A DNA stretch of 64,000 nt from Pseudomonas sp. GM21 (GCF_000282215.1 NZ_AKJS01000112.1:32076-96075); one strand, 5' to 3'. Positions 1-9,508 are shown, numbered from the stretch's first letter. A program made the numbers and translations. The notes: generated by a model from the sequence alone, not told the origin.

Positions 1-130
1 GTTTGGTGAAAAAGATATCGACGTCGGTTTCGAATATGTCTTGGCGACCAAATAACGCCCCGTGCATGCCATGGCCGGGTGTGCGTGCGCTAACAAGCTC
101 TTGTTGGGATTGCTCGACGATAGTTGTCAT
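1..130 (-). CDS. Rieske-type oxygenase large subunit, N-terminus only (partial)
   Basis: The frame starts at an ATG at 130 (GAGG 5-8 bases upstream) and runs off the left edge, so only about 43 residues are visible. The visible pattern ARTPGHGMHG followed by FETDVDIFFTK resembles the first helix region of aromatic-ring-hydroxylating and betaine-demethylating Rieske oxygenases, which read roughly R-PG-x-L...iFe-D-x-x-iF-x-x-hW. The Rieske centre would lie outside the window. In context it would be the enzyme that removes the first N-methyl group from a betaine, feeding the flavin demethylase at 13700-15736. The family call is an inference from a short stretch; the reading frame itself is well supported. 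Confidence 0.5.
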   Translation of the reverse strand, partial: MTTIVEQSQQELVSARTPGHGMHGALFGRQDIFETDVDIFFTK

Positions 131-255
131 TATTGCCTCACGGGGGCGATCTGGAACATCAGCAGGTGATAGTGAGGCAAGTATCGAAATGGTACATGTT
201 TGCGTCAATGCGCTTAATTTTCACCTTGGCATATCTAAAAGTTATGCGAAGAACT

Positions 256-1197
256 TCAGTGAGTTGATACCGATTCATCTCGCAGCCATTCGACGAGGGC
301 ATGAACTAATGGGGTTATTTCTCGACCGTTCGGAACAACAAGGTAATAAGCCTCTTTGGGCTTGACCACATAAGACGTGATACGCACCAACTCTCCACTG
401 AGGAGCATGGGCCCGAGTAACCTGTTCCAGCCCAAGGCAATCCCATACCCCCGCAGGGCTGCCTGAACCGTATCGTTGTAGCTGCTGCAACGCAGGCTGT
501 AATTGATCTTCGGGCGACTGTGCCCCAGCTCCTTGAACCAGCTGTTCCAGGTCATCCAGCCTTCGAGCGTTGTTTCCGAATCGATGAGATCCATGTGCAG
601 GAAGTCATCGACAGAGACTGGTGCGGGATGAGTGCTCAACCAGGCCGGCGAACACACTGGGAAAACATCTTCGTCAAACAGCAAAATCGAAGTGCCGTCC
701 TCCCATTTGCCATTCCCGAAGCGCACGGCGATATCGACATCCTGTCGACTCACGTCTGTATTGAGGTTGTCTGTGATCAAGCGCAGTTGCAGCTTGGGTT
801 GCGACAGGCGCAATGCGCTCAGCCTGGGCAAGATTCGTAGTTGCGAAAACGCGGCAGTACAGGCAAGCACCAATTCCTGTTCGGGAATGCCCTCGGATAT
901 CTTGTCAAAGACGCTCGCCATGCGCTGCATGGATTCGGAGACCACCGAATACAGCACGTAACCCTCGCTGGTTAATTTGATGGCGCGGTGCAGTCGATGG
1001 AATAACCTGGTGCCCAGGGTTTCTTCCAGGTATTTGATCTGCTTGCTGACTGCAGCCTGGGTCACTCCCAGTTCTTGAGCGGCCAGCGTGAAGCTGCTCA
1101 ATCGCGCGACGGCCTCGAACTCCATCAATGCTGTCATGGAGGGAATCAGCCGGCGGTAACCCTTGACCTTTTTATTGGTTTCTTCACTACCCATCAT
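256..1197 (-). CDS. LysR-family transcriptional regulator
   Basis: A 313-residue protein with the usual LysR layout: an N-terminal winged helix (MEFEAVARLSSFTLAAQELG, then VTQAAVSKQIKYLE) and a C-terminal effector-binding domain of two alpha/beta lobes. The start is placed at 1197, where AGGAT precedes ATG at good spacing; a longer frame to 1254 would overlap the upstream transporter gene and has no such site. It lies 28 bases downstream of the MFS gene on the same strand and upstream of the Rieske-like gene, so it probably controls one or both. The GcvA-like helix-turn-helix and total length are normal for the family. The effector cannot be read from the sequence; a (hydroxy)proline betaine or its product is a guess from context. 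Confidence 0.85.
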   Translation of the reverse strand: MMGSEETNKKVKGYRRLIPSMTALMEFEAVARLSSFTLAAQELGVTQAAVSKQIKYLEETLGTRLFHRLHRAIKLTSEGYVLYSVVSESMQRMASVFDKISEGIPEQELVLACTAAFSQLRILPRLSALRLSQPKLQLRLITDNLNTDVSRQDVDIAVRFGNGKWEDGTSILLFDEDVFPVCSPAWLSTHPAPVSVDDFLHMDLIDSETTLEGWMTWNSWFKELGHSRPKINYSLRCSSYNDTVQAALRGYGIALGWNRLLGPMLLSGELVRITSYVVKPKEAYYLVVPNGREITPLVHALVEWLRDESVSTH

Positions 1198-1225
1198 GGT
1201 TGATCCTGAAAGGGTGCGGGTTTGA

Positions 1226-2377
1226 TTAATGTCGAAGCAATCGAGCTGTCGCACTCACAAAAATCAGCAGAACGACCAGACCGCTCAAAGCGAATGACAA
1301 GGTGCTCAGATGAGCGACCATACCAATAAATGCCGGCCCTAAGAGAATGCCTGCGTAACCCATGGAGATGATGGCCGGGATAGCCACGCCCTGCGGCATT
1401 CTTTGCTGTCGGCCTGCAGCCGTAAAAAGCACAGGGACGATGTTGGAGCAGCCGACTCCTACCAGGGCGTAACCGATCAGTGACGCAGGCCATCCATCGA
1501 AACCCAGTGATACGACGAAGCCCATTGCCGCACAAAGTCCGCCAAGCATCACCACGCGCACACCGCCAAGCCGGGTGACGATGGCATCGCCTGTCAGTCG
1601 TCCCACTGTCATGGTTGCGGCGAAACATGCATAGCCCAATCCACCATAGCTGGCTTCCATTCCCCGGCTTGAGACCAGAAAGATCGCACTCCAATCGAGA
1701 ATCGCGCCTTCAGTGAGAAACACGATGAAGCAGAGCGACCCCAAGAGAAGAACGATGCCTCTGGGCACCGCAAACAGCGGCCCTTCCTTTTCCGTCCCAT
1801 ACGGCAGCAACGCAGGTGCAGCTCTGTAGAGCGCTGCCAATACGGTTGCAACAATGCAGAGCACCGAGAGCAAGGGTGTCAGGCCCAAGGTGAGCAAGAC
1901 GGTCATCGCGCCGGCGCCCACTATGCCACCAACACTGTAAAGCCCATGGAAGCCGGATTGAAGGACCTCCCCGCTGTTTTTCTCGACAATGACCGACTGT
2001 ATGTTCATGGCGCAATCAAGCATGCCCATGCTTGCACCGAAGGCCAGCACGACCAATGCCAGCCCTGGCAGCCAAGCCACACTGCTCAACAGCGCCAGCA
2101 GCGCACATAGTGCAACGGTCGACCAGATAACGACCGGTCGACAGCCATGGCGCGCAGTGAGATAGCCCGCAAAAGGCATGGCCGCAATAGACCCGACTCC
2201 CAAGCCGAGTAGCAGCAAACCCAGACCGCCATCGTCCAACCCCGTACGTTCTTTTGCCAAAGGAACCAGAGGGGCCCAGGCAGACATGACGAGACCCGCG
2301 ATGAGAAAGGCAATTCGGGTGGCCACCCGCTCGCCGTGATTTGCATTGAGTTTTAACAATGGCGATGGAGCATTCAT
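1226..2377 (-). CDS. MFS transporter
   Basis: A 383-residue integral membrane protein with about twelve hydrophobic segments. The loop after segment 2 reads GYLTARHGCRPVVIW, the MFS motif A region (G-x-L-x-x-R-x-G-x-R), and a weaker second copy RLTGDAIVTRLGGVRVV marks the second half. It resembles the small sugar/metabolite MFS group (YbjJ/FucP-like) more than drug exporters. The start at 2377 has AAGGAT about 12 bases upstream. It is co-directional with the LysR gene and divergent from the GntR-led operon across 2378-2919. Uptake or release of an intermediate of the betaine pathway is plausible, but the substrate is unknown. Confidence 0.8.
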   Translation of the reverse strand: MNAPSPLLKLNANHGERVATRIAFLIAGLVMSAWAPLVPLAKERTGLDDGGLGLLLLGLGVGSIAAMPFAGYLTARHGCRPVVIWSTVALCALLALLSSVAWLPGLALVVLAFGASMGMLDCAMNIQSVIVEKNSGEVLQSGFHGLYSVGGIVGAGAMTVLLTLGLTPLLSVLCIVATVLAALYRAAPALLPYGTEKEGPLFAVPRGIVLLLGSLCFIVFLTEGAILDWSAIFLVSSRGMEASYGGLGYACFAATMTVGRLTGDAIVTRLGGVRVVMLGGLCAAMGFVVSLGFDGWPASLIGYALVGVGCSNIVPVLFTAAGRQQRMPQGVAIPAIISMGYAGILLGPAFIGMVAHLSTLSFALSGLVVLLIFVSATARLLRH

Positions 2378-2812
2378 GGTTTCGGCAATCCTTATCGACG
2401 TGATGTCGCCATTCAGTAGTGATGCGCAGCGACAATCACGATAGGACCCTGCATGCCGTTGCAGTTGTTTCGGAGCGACATGCTCTCGCCCATTCCGCTA
2501 CTCGCCGAGATGTGCAGGAACCTCGCCCGTGGTTCACCTTCTGAAAGACGGGCTTCAACCAGCAATGAGTGAAGGCCCATGACTTCTTGAACAGCGCGTC
2601 GCAAACGCGTTGCGCAATGTCGTACCGGGTCAACCGCCCTCTATAAAAGTGCGCTTGGTAATAAGCTCTATTATCGAACGGTCTAGGAAAAAGCATTCTA
2701 AAAACGACGACATTCTTTCCTGTAAGCGACCAGCTTGATTGCGATAAAAAATATAAATAGATGAATTTAAAAGAAAAAATCAAAAATCTGCATGTATTTT
2801 TTATGTTTTTTG

Positions 2813-2824
2813 TATGTATACATA
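2813..2824. promoter_or_regulatory. Perfect palindrome, candidate GntR operator in the divergent promoter region
   Basis: TATGTATACATA is a perfect 12-bp palindrome about 95 bases upstream of the GntR start, within an AT-rich stretch (about 2640-2860) that breaks the surrounding GC-rich sequence. FCD-type GntR regulators commonly bind short palindromes with a GTATAC-like core, so autoregulation and control of the 3630-12211 genes is a reasonable inference. The rest of the 2378-2919 gap shows no convincing gene. Confidence 0.4.
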
Positions 2825-2919
2825 AGAAATACAATCTATTGACCGACCCCAAAACCCGTGCGAGTCTCGACTCATCAGTCAGCTGCACCTGACAGCGAAA
2901 TTACCTCTGGAGATCGTTT

Positions 2920-3633
2920 GTGAAAAACGGCAAAACAAGTCTCTACGAAGACCTGAAACGTCAAATTCTGACGATGGAACTGGACCCTGACGAAGCGCTG
3001 GATGAAGTCATTCTCAGTGAACGTTATGGCTTATCCCGGACGCCCGTCCGAGAAGTTTTTCGCCGCCTGGCCGGTGAAGGTTATGTCGATATTCGAGAAA
3101 ATCGGGGCGCTCGGGTCATTCCAATGAATCACTCGACCCTGCGAAATTTCTTTCTGGTTGCACCGATGATGTACGCAGCCATTGGCCGCCTGGCTGTTCA
3201 AAACTTCAAGCCGCGCCAACTGATCGATTTGAAAGAAACGCAGCACCGGTTCCGCATTGCCACCACCTCAAGGGATGCGCTGGGGATGGTCGTCGAGAAC
3301 AATCGCTTTCACGCAATCATGGGCGAAATGGCGGGCAACCAATATCTCCAACCCAGTCTCGAAAGATTGCTCATTGATCACTCGCGTATCGGTAATACAT
3401 TTTTCCGACCTCAAAATGAGGACATGGAAGAACGTCTTGAACTGTCTGCGGGGCACCATGATTTTTTTATCGAGGCCATTGAACGCCGCGATGAAGATGC
3501 CGTAGTTGATCTCGTGTTTGAACACTGGGAACTGTCCCGGGCAAACATGGAGATTTTTATCGCGCCCCAAGGCATCAAGGCCGACGCGCTCGTTGACATT
3601 CCACGTCAATCATCTCCGGAGAAATCGTCTTGA
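2920..3633 (+). CDS. GntR-family (FCD) regulator of the proline-derivative operon
   Basis: A 237-residue regulator with an N-terminal winged helix-turn-helix (residues about 5-70, including LSERYGLSRTPVREVFRRLA) and an all-helical FCD effector domain. The metal/effector-binding helices are marked by NNRFHAIMGEMAGN and SAGHHDFFIEAIERRD, which carry the expected Asp/His ligands. Translation starts at a GTG preceded by TGGAG. Its last codons overlap the start of the DapA-family gene by four bases, so the two are translationally coupled. GntR genes head the S. meliloti hydroxyproline (hyp) locus in the same order (GntR, DapA-type, aldehyde dehydrogenase, FAD oxidase), which supports the role but does not prove the ligand. 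Confidence 0.85.
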   Translation: MKNGKTSLYEDLKRQILTMELDPDEALDEVILSERYGLSRTPVREVFRRLAGEGYVDIRENRGARVIPMNHSTLRNFFLVAPMMYAAIGRLAVQNFKPRQLIDLKETQHRFRIATTSRDALGMVVENNRFHAIMGEMAGNQYLQPSLERLLIDHSRIGNTFFRPQNEDMEERLELSAGHHDFFIEAIERRDEDAVVDLVFEHWELSRANMEIFIAPQGIKADALVDIPRQSSPEKSS

Positions 3634-4541
3634 AATTTGAAGGTATTTATACGCCAGCGGTAACGCCTCACAAGCCTGATGGGGAAATAGACTGGAGCGT
3701 GTACTCCGAAGTCTTGGAGTCGCTGATCGAGGCGAAGGTACACGGCATTATTATCGGCGGATCGACCGGCGAATATTATGCGCAGACCGCAGAAGAGCGC
3801 ACTGAACTTGCCGCTTACGCCAAAGATGTCATCGGCACGCGTGTGCAGTTGATCGTCAGTACTGGCGCCATTCGCACCGAAGATGCAGTGCAATACGCCA
3901 AAGATGCCAAGGCGATCAAGGCGGACGCCATTCTCGTCACCTCTCCACCGTATGCGCTGCCGACCTCCAAGGAAAACGCGATCCACGCGCTGACCATCGA
4001 TCGTGCGGCCAACCTGCCGATCATGCTTTACAACTACCCGGGTCGCATGTGCGTTTCGATGGACGAGGATTACCTCACCCGTGTGAGCGCATCGAAAAAC
4101 GTCGTGGCCATTAAGGAAAGTTCTGGCGACATGGGCCGTGTGCATCTGCTCGCTCGCGAATATCCGAACATCGCCCTGTCATGCGGATGGGATGATCAGG
4201 CTCTCGAATTCTTTGCCTGGGGCGCCAGAAGTTGGGTGTGCGCAGGTTCCAACTTTCTGCCAAAAGAACACGTAGCGCTTTACCAAGCCTGTGTGATCGA
4301 AAAGAACTTCGATAAAGGCCGTCAGATCATGTCGGCGATGATGCCGCTGATGAATGCATTGGACGGTGGCAAGTTCGTGCAGTCGATCAAGTACGGTTGC
4401 GAGGTTGCAGGATTGAAAGTAGGGGATGTGCGGTTACCGCTTCAGCCTCTGGATCCTGAAGAAAAGCACGGCCTTGATTCGGTCATCGCCGAACTGAAAC
4501 GCAACGTTGCAAACATTACTTCGGGAGCCAGCCATGGTTGA
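3630..4541 (+). CDS. DapA-family lyase, probable pyrroline-4-hydroxy-2-carboxylate deaminase (HypD-like)
   Basis: A 303-residue TIM-barrel Schiff-base enzyme of the dihydrodipicolinate synthase/N-acetylneuraminate lyase family. Visible landmarks are the GSTGE substrate loop (about residue 43), the YNYPGR tyrosine loop (about 132) and the Schiff-base lysine in AIKESSGD (about 160). The start is TTG at 3630 behind CCGGAG, overlapping the regulator stop. Chromosomal dapA is unlikely in such a catabolic operon. With an aldehyde dehydrogenase directly downstream the expected reaction is deamination and dehydration of pyrroline-4-hydroxy-2-carboxylate to 2-oxoglutarate semialdehyde. A sugar-acid dehydratase or aldolase with the same fold cannot be excluded from sequence alone. 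Confidence 0.75.
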   Translation: MKFEGIYTPAVTPHKPDGEIDWSVYSEVLESLIEAKVHGIIIGGSTGEYYAQTAEERTELAAYAKDVIGTRVQLIVSTGAIRTEDAVQYAKDAKAIKADAILVTSPPYALPTSKENAIHALTIDRAANLPIMLYNYPGRMCVSMDEDYLTRVSASKNVVAIKESSGDMGRVHLLAREYPNIALSCGWDDQALEFFAWGARSWVCAGSNFLPKEHVALYQACVIEKNFDKGRQIMSAMMPLMNALDGGKFVQSIKYGCEVAGLKVGDVRLPLQPLDPEEKHGLDSVIAELKRNVANITSGASHG

Positions 4542-6051
4542 TCTTCTGAGCAAGGCCGAATACGCCGACATTGCTAAAAGTATTTCGTTTCCTTCCAACG
4601 CTTTTATCAACGGTGCGTTCAAACCCGCCATCTCTGGCAAGACCTTCGCCACGAACAATCCGGCGACGGGTGAGTTTTTGACTAATGTCGCTGCCTGTTC
4701 ATCCGAGGATGTCGACGTTGCGGTGAGTAACGCCAAAGAGGCTTTTGAGGATGGTCGGTGGAGATCGATTTCTCCCAGGGAGCGCAAAGCTGTTCTGCTG
4801 AACTTCGCGAACCTGCTTGAGAGCCATCAACACGAACTGGCAGTCCTGGAAAGTCTCGACAGCGGCAAACCCGTCAGTGAGTGTCAGTTGGTCGATGTGC
4901 CTGACACCATTCATACGCTGCGCTGGCACGCAGAGTTGATCGATAAAATTTATGACAACACCGCGCCTGTGGGCAGTGACGCGCTGACCATGGTTGTCCG
5001 CGAGCCGATTGGCGTGGTCGGCTGCGTCCTGCCATGGAACTTCCCCTTGCTGATGCTGGCCTGGAAAATCGGCCCGGCGCTCGCCGCAGGTTGTTCGGTC
5101 ATCATCAAGCCCGCCGAGCAAACCACCCTGACAACGTTACGGGTCGCGGAACTGGCGTTTGAAGCGGGCGTTCCCGCAGGCGTGCTCAACATTGTCACCG
5201 GCACGGGCAAAGAGGTCGGCGAGCCCATCGGTTTGCATAACGATGTCGACATGGTGAGCTTCACCGGCTCCACCGCGACCGGTCGCCGTTTTCTGCATTA
5301 CGCCGCCGATTCAAACCTGAAACGCATCGTGCTCGAGTGCGGCGGGAAAAATCCTGCCGTGGTGATGGACGATGCCGAAGACCTGGATCGTGTGGCCGAG
5401 CATGTTGTCAACGGTGCGTTCTGGAACATGGGCGAAAACTGCTCCGCGACCTCGCGCCTGATCGTCCACGAGTCTGTGAAAGACGAGTTGCTCCAGCGCA
5501 TGGGTGCCTACATCCGCGAATGGAAGATGGGTGACCCCCTGGATCCACAAAACCGCGTAGGGTCGCTGGTCAGCCCGGAGCATTTCGCCAAAGTGAAGTC
5601 ATACCTGGAGCATGCCACCGCTGGAAAGCTTGAGGTTGTTTACGGCGGCTCGACCAAAGACGGTGCCTTCGTAGAGCCGACCGTGATTGACGGCGTAGCT
5701 CGGGACAATCGATTGTTCCAGGAAGAGATCTTCGGCCCGATTCTTTCGGTCACCACGTTCAACACGCTCTCTGAAGCCATTGCCCTGGCCAATGACACGG
5801 TGTACGGCCTGGCCGCCTCGGTTTACACCGCCAGCCTGCGCCGGGCGATCAAGTTGTCGCGGGAAATTCGCGCCGGCATCGTCACGGTGAACTGCTTTGG
5901 TGAGGGCGATGCGTCCACGCCATTCGGCGGCTACAAAGAGTCGGGTTTCGGTGGTCGGGACAAATCCATTTTTGCCCATGATCAGTACACCGAAATCAAA
6001 ACCATCTGGATCGATGTCTCTGATCGGTCGGATGAAGAGACTGAAAAATGA
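4534..6051 (+). CDS. Aldehyde dehydrogenase, probable 2-oxoglutarate semialdehyde dehydrogenase
   Basis: A 505-residue NAD(P)-dependent aldehyde dehydrogenase. The Rossmann site shows PWNFPLLMLAWKIGPALAAG and FTGSTATGR, the general base Glu lies in LECGGKNP, and the catalytic Cys is in FWNMGENCSATSRL; EEIFGPILSV and TPFGGYKESG complete the set. The FWNMGENC wording is typical of the PuuC/KauB branch that oxidises omega-amino aldehydes. The start at 4534 has GGGAG at good spacing and overlaps the DapA-type gene by 8 bases; the next gene starts in an ATGA overlap. In this operon oxidation of 2-oxoglutarate semialdehyde to 2-oxoglutarate is the expected job; an amino-aldehyde substrate is the alternative. 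Confidence 0.8.
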   Translation: MVDLLSKAEYADIAKSISFPSNAFINGAFKPAISGKTFATNNPATGEFLTNVAACSSEDVDVAVSNAKEAFEDGRWRSISPRERKAVLLNFANLLESHQHELAVLESLDSGKPVSECQLVDVPDTIHTLRWHAELIDKIYDNTAPVGSDALTMVVREPIGVVGCVLPWNFPLLMLAWKIGPALAAGCSVIIKPAEQTTLTTLRVAELAFEAGVPAGVLNIVTGTGKEVGEPIGLHNDVDMVSFTGSTATGRRFLHYAADSNLKRIVLECGGKNPAVVMDDAEDLDRVAEHVVNGAFWNMGENCSATSRLIVHESVKDELLQRMGAYIREWKMGDPLDPQNRVGSLVSPEHFAKVKSYLEHATAGKLEVVYGGSTKDGAFVEPTVIDGVARDNRLFQEEIFGPILSVTTFNTLSEAIALANDTVYGLAASVYTASLRRAIKLSREIRAGIVTVNCFGEGDASTPFGGYKESGFGGRDKSIFAHDQYTEIKTIWIDVSDRSDEETEK

Positions 6052-7394
6052 GCACCCATACCATCAAGCGCCTTCCGGTAGATACCGGGGTTTCAGGTTG
6101 GGAGGCCATTTCCACCCGCACTGCGCCTGTCCGCATGCTTGATGGCAACGTGACGGCGGACTGGCTGATTATCGGTGCAGGCTTTGCCGGTCTCTCCGCC
6201 GCTCGCCGGTTGTCCCAGTTGCATCCCGGCGACAGTATTGCGGTGGTTGACGCCCATGAAGTCGCCAAGGGCCCGGCAGGCAGAAACTCCGGCTTCATGA
6301 TCGATGTGCCGCACAGTCTTTCATCCGGGGAATACTCGGTGGCCGGTGAGTCTGCAACGGCGCTGGAAATTGCGCAGAACCGCTTTGCCATTGCTTTTGC
6401 CGCTGACGCCGCACGGGAGTACGGCATGTCTGCCGACACCTTCGACCCCTCGGGGAAGATAAACGCGGCGGCAACCGAGCGCGGGATGAAGCTTAATGAC
6501 AATTATGCCAATTCACTGAAAAACATCGGCGAACAGTACGAGTTGCTGGATGCCGCGCACATGCACGAGATCACCGGTTCGCGTTATTACCACGGTGGGC
6601 TGTATACGCCCGGTGCGGTGATGATTCAGCCCGCCCAATACATAAGGGATCTCGCCTTCGGGCTGGATAAAAATGTCAGCCTGTATGAGCGGTCACCGAT
6701 TATCGAGTTGACCAAATCGGGCAACAACTGGAAGGCGAAATCTCATCGTGGCGTTGTGAATGCGCCGAAAGTGATTTTGGCCGTCAATGGCCACGTCGAA
6801 GACTTCGGCCATTTTCAGGGGCGTCTGCTGCACGTATTTACCTACGCTTCGATGACTGCTGCCTACAGCCATGATGAGTTTGACAGGTCAGTGACAGGCA
6901 ATGATCGATGGGCTTTGCTACCCGCTGATCCAATGGGGGCGACGCTTCGCAAGATTACTTCAAACGGGCTTTCGCGCATTGTTATCCGTACCAAGTTTAC
7001 GTATGACCCCAGTATTCAAGTAACGCCCATGCGTGTTGCTGCCGTGGCCGAAGAACAACGTCATTCGCTGGATGCACGTTTCCCCGAGTTGAAATCAACT
7101 CCGTTGGAATTCAGTTGGGCCGGGCGCCTTTGCTTGAGCCGTAACAGCGCGCCAGCGTTTGGAGAAATAGAAGAAAACCTCTATTCGGCCTGCTGCGAAA
7201 ACGGCCTGGGAACGGTTAAAAGTACCTTGGCTGGCGTGATGGCTGCCGAACTGGCCAGCGGCGCGCACTCAAGGGTTCTAGACAGTTTCAGTCAAATGCC
7301 AGGGCCAAGCTGGCTGCCACCCAAGTTAATAACAAAGTTGGGTGTCAACTCGGTTATTCGTTGGCAGGCATTGAGGGCAGGGCGGGAGGGCTGA
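6048..7394 (+). CDS. FAD-dependent amine/D-amino-acid oxidoreductase, probable D-hydroxyproline dehydrogenase
   Basis: A 448-residue member of the DAO (glycine/D-amino-acid oxidase) family. The ADP-binding motif is WLIIGAGFAGLSAARRL at about residues 39-55, followed by an acidic strand end (AVVDAHEV) and the isoalloxazine-contact motif GRNSGF. About 38 residues precede the FAD site, as in the PuuB/GlpO-like branch. It overlaps the aldehyde dehydrogenase stop by ATGA. The likely step is oxidation of cis-4-hydroxy-D-proline (or a related imino acid) to the pyrroline used by the DapA-type enzyme. Another secondary or tertiary amine in the same pathway is possible. Confidence 0.7.
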   Translation: MSTHTIKRLPVDTGVSGWEAISTRTAPVRMLDGNVTADWLIIGAGFAGLSAARRLSQLHPGDSIAVVDAHEVAKGPAGRNSGFMIDVPHSLSSGEYSVAGESATALEIAQNRFAIAFAADAAREYGMSADTFDPSGKINAAATERGMKLNDNYANSLKNIGEQYELLDAAHMHEITGSRYYHGGLYTPGAVMIQPAQYIRDLAFGLDKNVSLYERSPIIELTKSGNNWKAKSHRGVVNAPKVILAVNGHVEDFGHFQGRLLHVFTYASMTAAYSHDEFDRSVTGNDRWALLPADPMGATLRKITSNGLSRIVIRTKFTYDPSIQVTPMRVAAVAEEQRHSLDARFPELKSTPLEFSWAGRLCLSRNSAPAFGEIEENLYSACCENGLGTVKSTLAGVMAAELASGAHSRVLDSFSQMPGPSWLPPKLITKLGVNSVIRWQALRAGREG

Positions 7395-7466
7395 AGTGCT
7401 TTAAACATCCGGCTTTTATTTCATAAAAGTCTAATCTCTAGTTATAACCGTATCTCGGAGTTCGCC

Positions 7467-8315
7467 ATGAAAAAGATTTGGAAGGCAATCTGCGCTGTCG
7501 CTGTGGCCGGCTTATTTAGTTTGCCAGTCCACGCAGAAGAAAAAACAATTGTCATGGGTACTATGACTTGGGAAGACTTGACGCCAATTACCGGTATAAC
7601 CAAGAAGGTACTTGAAGACTCTGGTTATACCGTAAAAGTTGTCGAGTTTTCCGAGTGGGGTATTGCCTATGCTGCATTGAGCAAGGGTGACGTTCAGGTT
7701 CTGGCCTCCCAAACGGACTACGCGGCGAACGACTACTGGAACAAGAACAAGAACAAGATCGAGAAATTATCACCCGTCTCTTTCGGGCTGTATCAAGGAC
7801 TTGCAGTACCCAGTTACGTCGACATTGATTCCATCGATCAGCTAAATGCCAATTCAGAAAAACTGGGCGGCAAGATCATCGGTATAGAACCAGGTTCTGG
7901 CCTGATGAACGATGCTAGCAACGTCGTCAAAGCCTATGACCTCAAGCTCAAGCTGGTTGAAGGCAGTACCACGGCCATGACGGCGGCTTTGAAATCGGCG
8001 GTCGACCGTAAAGAGCCAGTAGTCGTCACTGTCTGGGACCCTTCCTGGATGACCAAGAAGTTCGATCTCAAATTCCTGAAAGATCCAAAAGGCATTTTCC
8101 CGCCACTGCAAGGCTATTACTGGATCGGCCATAAAGGCTTTGCTGCAGAAAATCCACGTGCTCGCGAATTGATGGCGAGTGTGTATGTGCCCATCACGGA
8201 TATCACAGCGATGAATGCCGAAGTCAAAGATGGCAAGACCATGGAAGAGGCGATCAAGGGCTGGACCGATAGCCACAGCGAGCTGCTCAAGCGCTGGGAA
8301 AATATCAAGAACTGA
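7467..8315 (+). CDS. Betaine-type ABC transporter periplasmic binding protein (system 1)
   Basis: A 282-residue exported protein with a clear signal peptide (KKIWKAICAVAVAGLFSLP, cleavage near VHA-EE). The mature part is an OpuAC-family binding domain, seen in TMTWEDLTPITGI, EFSEWGIAYAALSKGDVQV, IGIEPGSGLM and VTVWDPSWMTKKF. The recurrent Trp and Tyr residues are those used by this family to cage quaternary ammonium groups. The start has CGGAG six bases upstream. It opens an ABC cassette (7467-11201) that follows the catabolic genes after a 72-base gap, so the transporter is probably co-regulated with them and imports the betaine substrate. Confidence 0.85.
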   Translation: MKKIWKAICAVAVAGLFSLPVHAEEKTIVMGTMTWEDLTPITGITKKVLEDSGYTVKVVEFSEWGIAYAALSKGDVQVLASQTDYAANDYWNKNKNKIEKLSPVSFGLYQGLAVPSYVDIDSIDQLNANSEKLGGKIIGIEPGSGLMNDASNVVKAYDLKLKLVEGSTTAMTAALKSAVDRKEPVVVTVWDPSWMTKKFDLKFLKDPKGIFPPLQGYYWIGHKGFAAENPRARELMASVYVPITDITAMNAEVKDGKTMEEAIKGWTDSHSELLKRWENIKN

Positions 8316-8383
8316 ATGCTGAAGCCTTACGCCACTGCCGCCCTTTGATTCATTAGAGAAACCAGAAAACTGGTTCACGGGTT

Positions 8384-9508
8384 ATGAAAATGACAACGGC
8401 CAAAATAGACACTAACGAAGTGCTGATAGATTGCCAGTCAGTCTGGAAAATCTTCGGTAAAGCCGCACCTGCAGCCATGAATGCTGTCGTTCAGCAGGGG
8501 CTAACCAAGACTCAGATCCTGCAAAACTACGGCTGTGTGGTCGGAGTCTCCGACGTCAGTCTTCAGGTTCGCCGAGGCGAGATCTTTTGCATCATGGGAT
8601 TGTCCGGCAGTGGCAAATCCACACTCATCAGGCTGCTTAACAAGTTGATCACGCCAAGCTCCGGAAAGGTGCTGGTCAAAGGCAAGGATCTGACTTCCCT
8701 TACCGCGGCGCAGCTTCGTGACGTCAGGGCACGTCACATCGGCATGGTCTTTCAGAGTGTCGCTTTGCTGCCCAATCGGACGGTCTTGGAGAACACGGCC
8801 TTTGGCCTTGAAGTGCAAGGCGTGGGCAAAGCCGAACGCTACAAAGTGGCCGAGCAGGCGCTGGCCAAGGTGGGGTTGAGCGATTGGTCTTCGCGTTATC
8901 CCAGCGAGTTGTCTGGCGGTATGCAACAGCGCGTGGGCCTGGCACGGGCCATTACCGCCGACCCCGAAGTGATTTTGATGGATGAGCCTTTCAGTGCGCT
9001 TGACCCGTTGATTCGCAGGCAGTTACAGGATGAGTTTCGGCAGCTGACCAAGGAGTTGGGCAAGTCCGCCGTCTTTATTACTCACGACCTGGATGAGGCG
9101 ATCCGCATCGGTGATCGCATCGCAATCATGAAGGATGGGGTGATCATTCAGGTAGGCACCGCCGAGGAGATCGTCCTCAATCCGGCTGACGACTATGTAG
9201 CGGAGTTTGTGGCGGGTATATCCAGGCTTCACCTCGTCAAAGCTCGCTCGGTCATGACACCGGTCGAGCCTTTTAAAGCGGCGAACCCAGGATGCGACAT
9301 TTCCAGGCTTGGCAAAACTTCGCTCGGCGCTGACATCAACGAGCTGATCGGATTGACGATTAAGTCCGAGCGCGACGCACTTGCAGTGATTGATAACGGG
9401 GTCGTGGTCGGGATCATTACGACGCGTGATCTGCTTCGTGGCGTACAAGGCATTCCGAATGAGTTCTCGGCGTCGACAGCCGATAGTGTTCTGGAGGCAT
9501 CGACATGA
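8384..9508 (+). CDS. Betaine/proline-type ABC transporter ATPase (system 1)
   Basis: A 374-residue ATPase of the ProV/OpuAA (QAT) class. Walker A is GLSGSGKST, the signature is LSGGMQQR, Walker B is VILMDEP and the H-loop is ITHDLDEA. After the nucleotide-binding domain a C-terminal segment of about 100 residues contains a CBS-like part (SVMTPV, then a second half ending ITTRDLLRG), the region that senses osmotic or ligand state in OpuA. The exact start is uncertain between ATG 8384 and ATG 8390. Its last codon overlaps the first permease start (ATGA), so translation is coupled. Confidence 0.85.
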   Translation: MKMTTAKIDTNEVLIDCQSVWKIFGKAAPAAMNAVVQQGLTKTQILQNYGCVVGVSDVSLQVRRGEIFCIMGLSGSGKSTLIRLLNKLITPSSGKVLVKGKDLTSLTAAQLRDVRARHIGMVFQSVALLPNRTVLENTAFGLEVQGVGKAERYKVAEQALAKVGLSDWSSRYPSELSGGMQQRVGLARAITADPEVILMDEPFSALDPLIRRQLQDEFRQLTKELGKSAVFITHDLDEAIRIGDRIAIMKDGVIIQVGTAEEIVLNPADDYVAEFVAGISRLHLVKARSVMTPVEPFKAANPGCDISRLGKTSLGADINELIGLTIKSERDALAVIDNGVVVGIITTRDLLRGVQGIPNEFSASTADSVLEAST

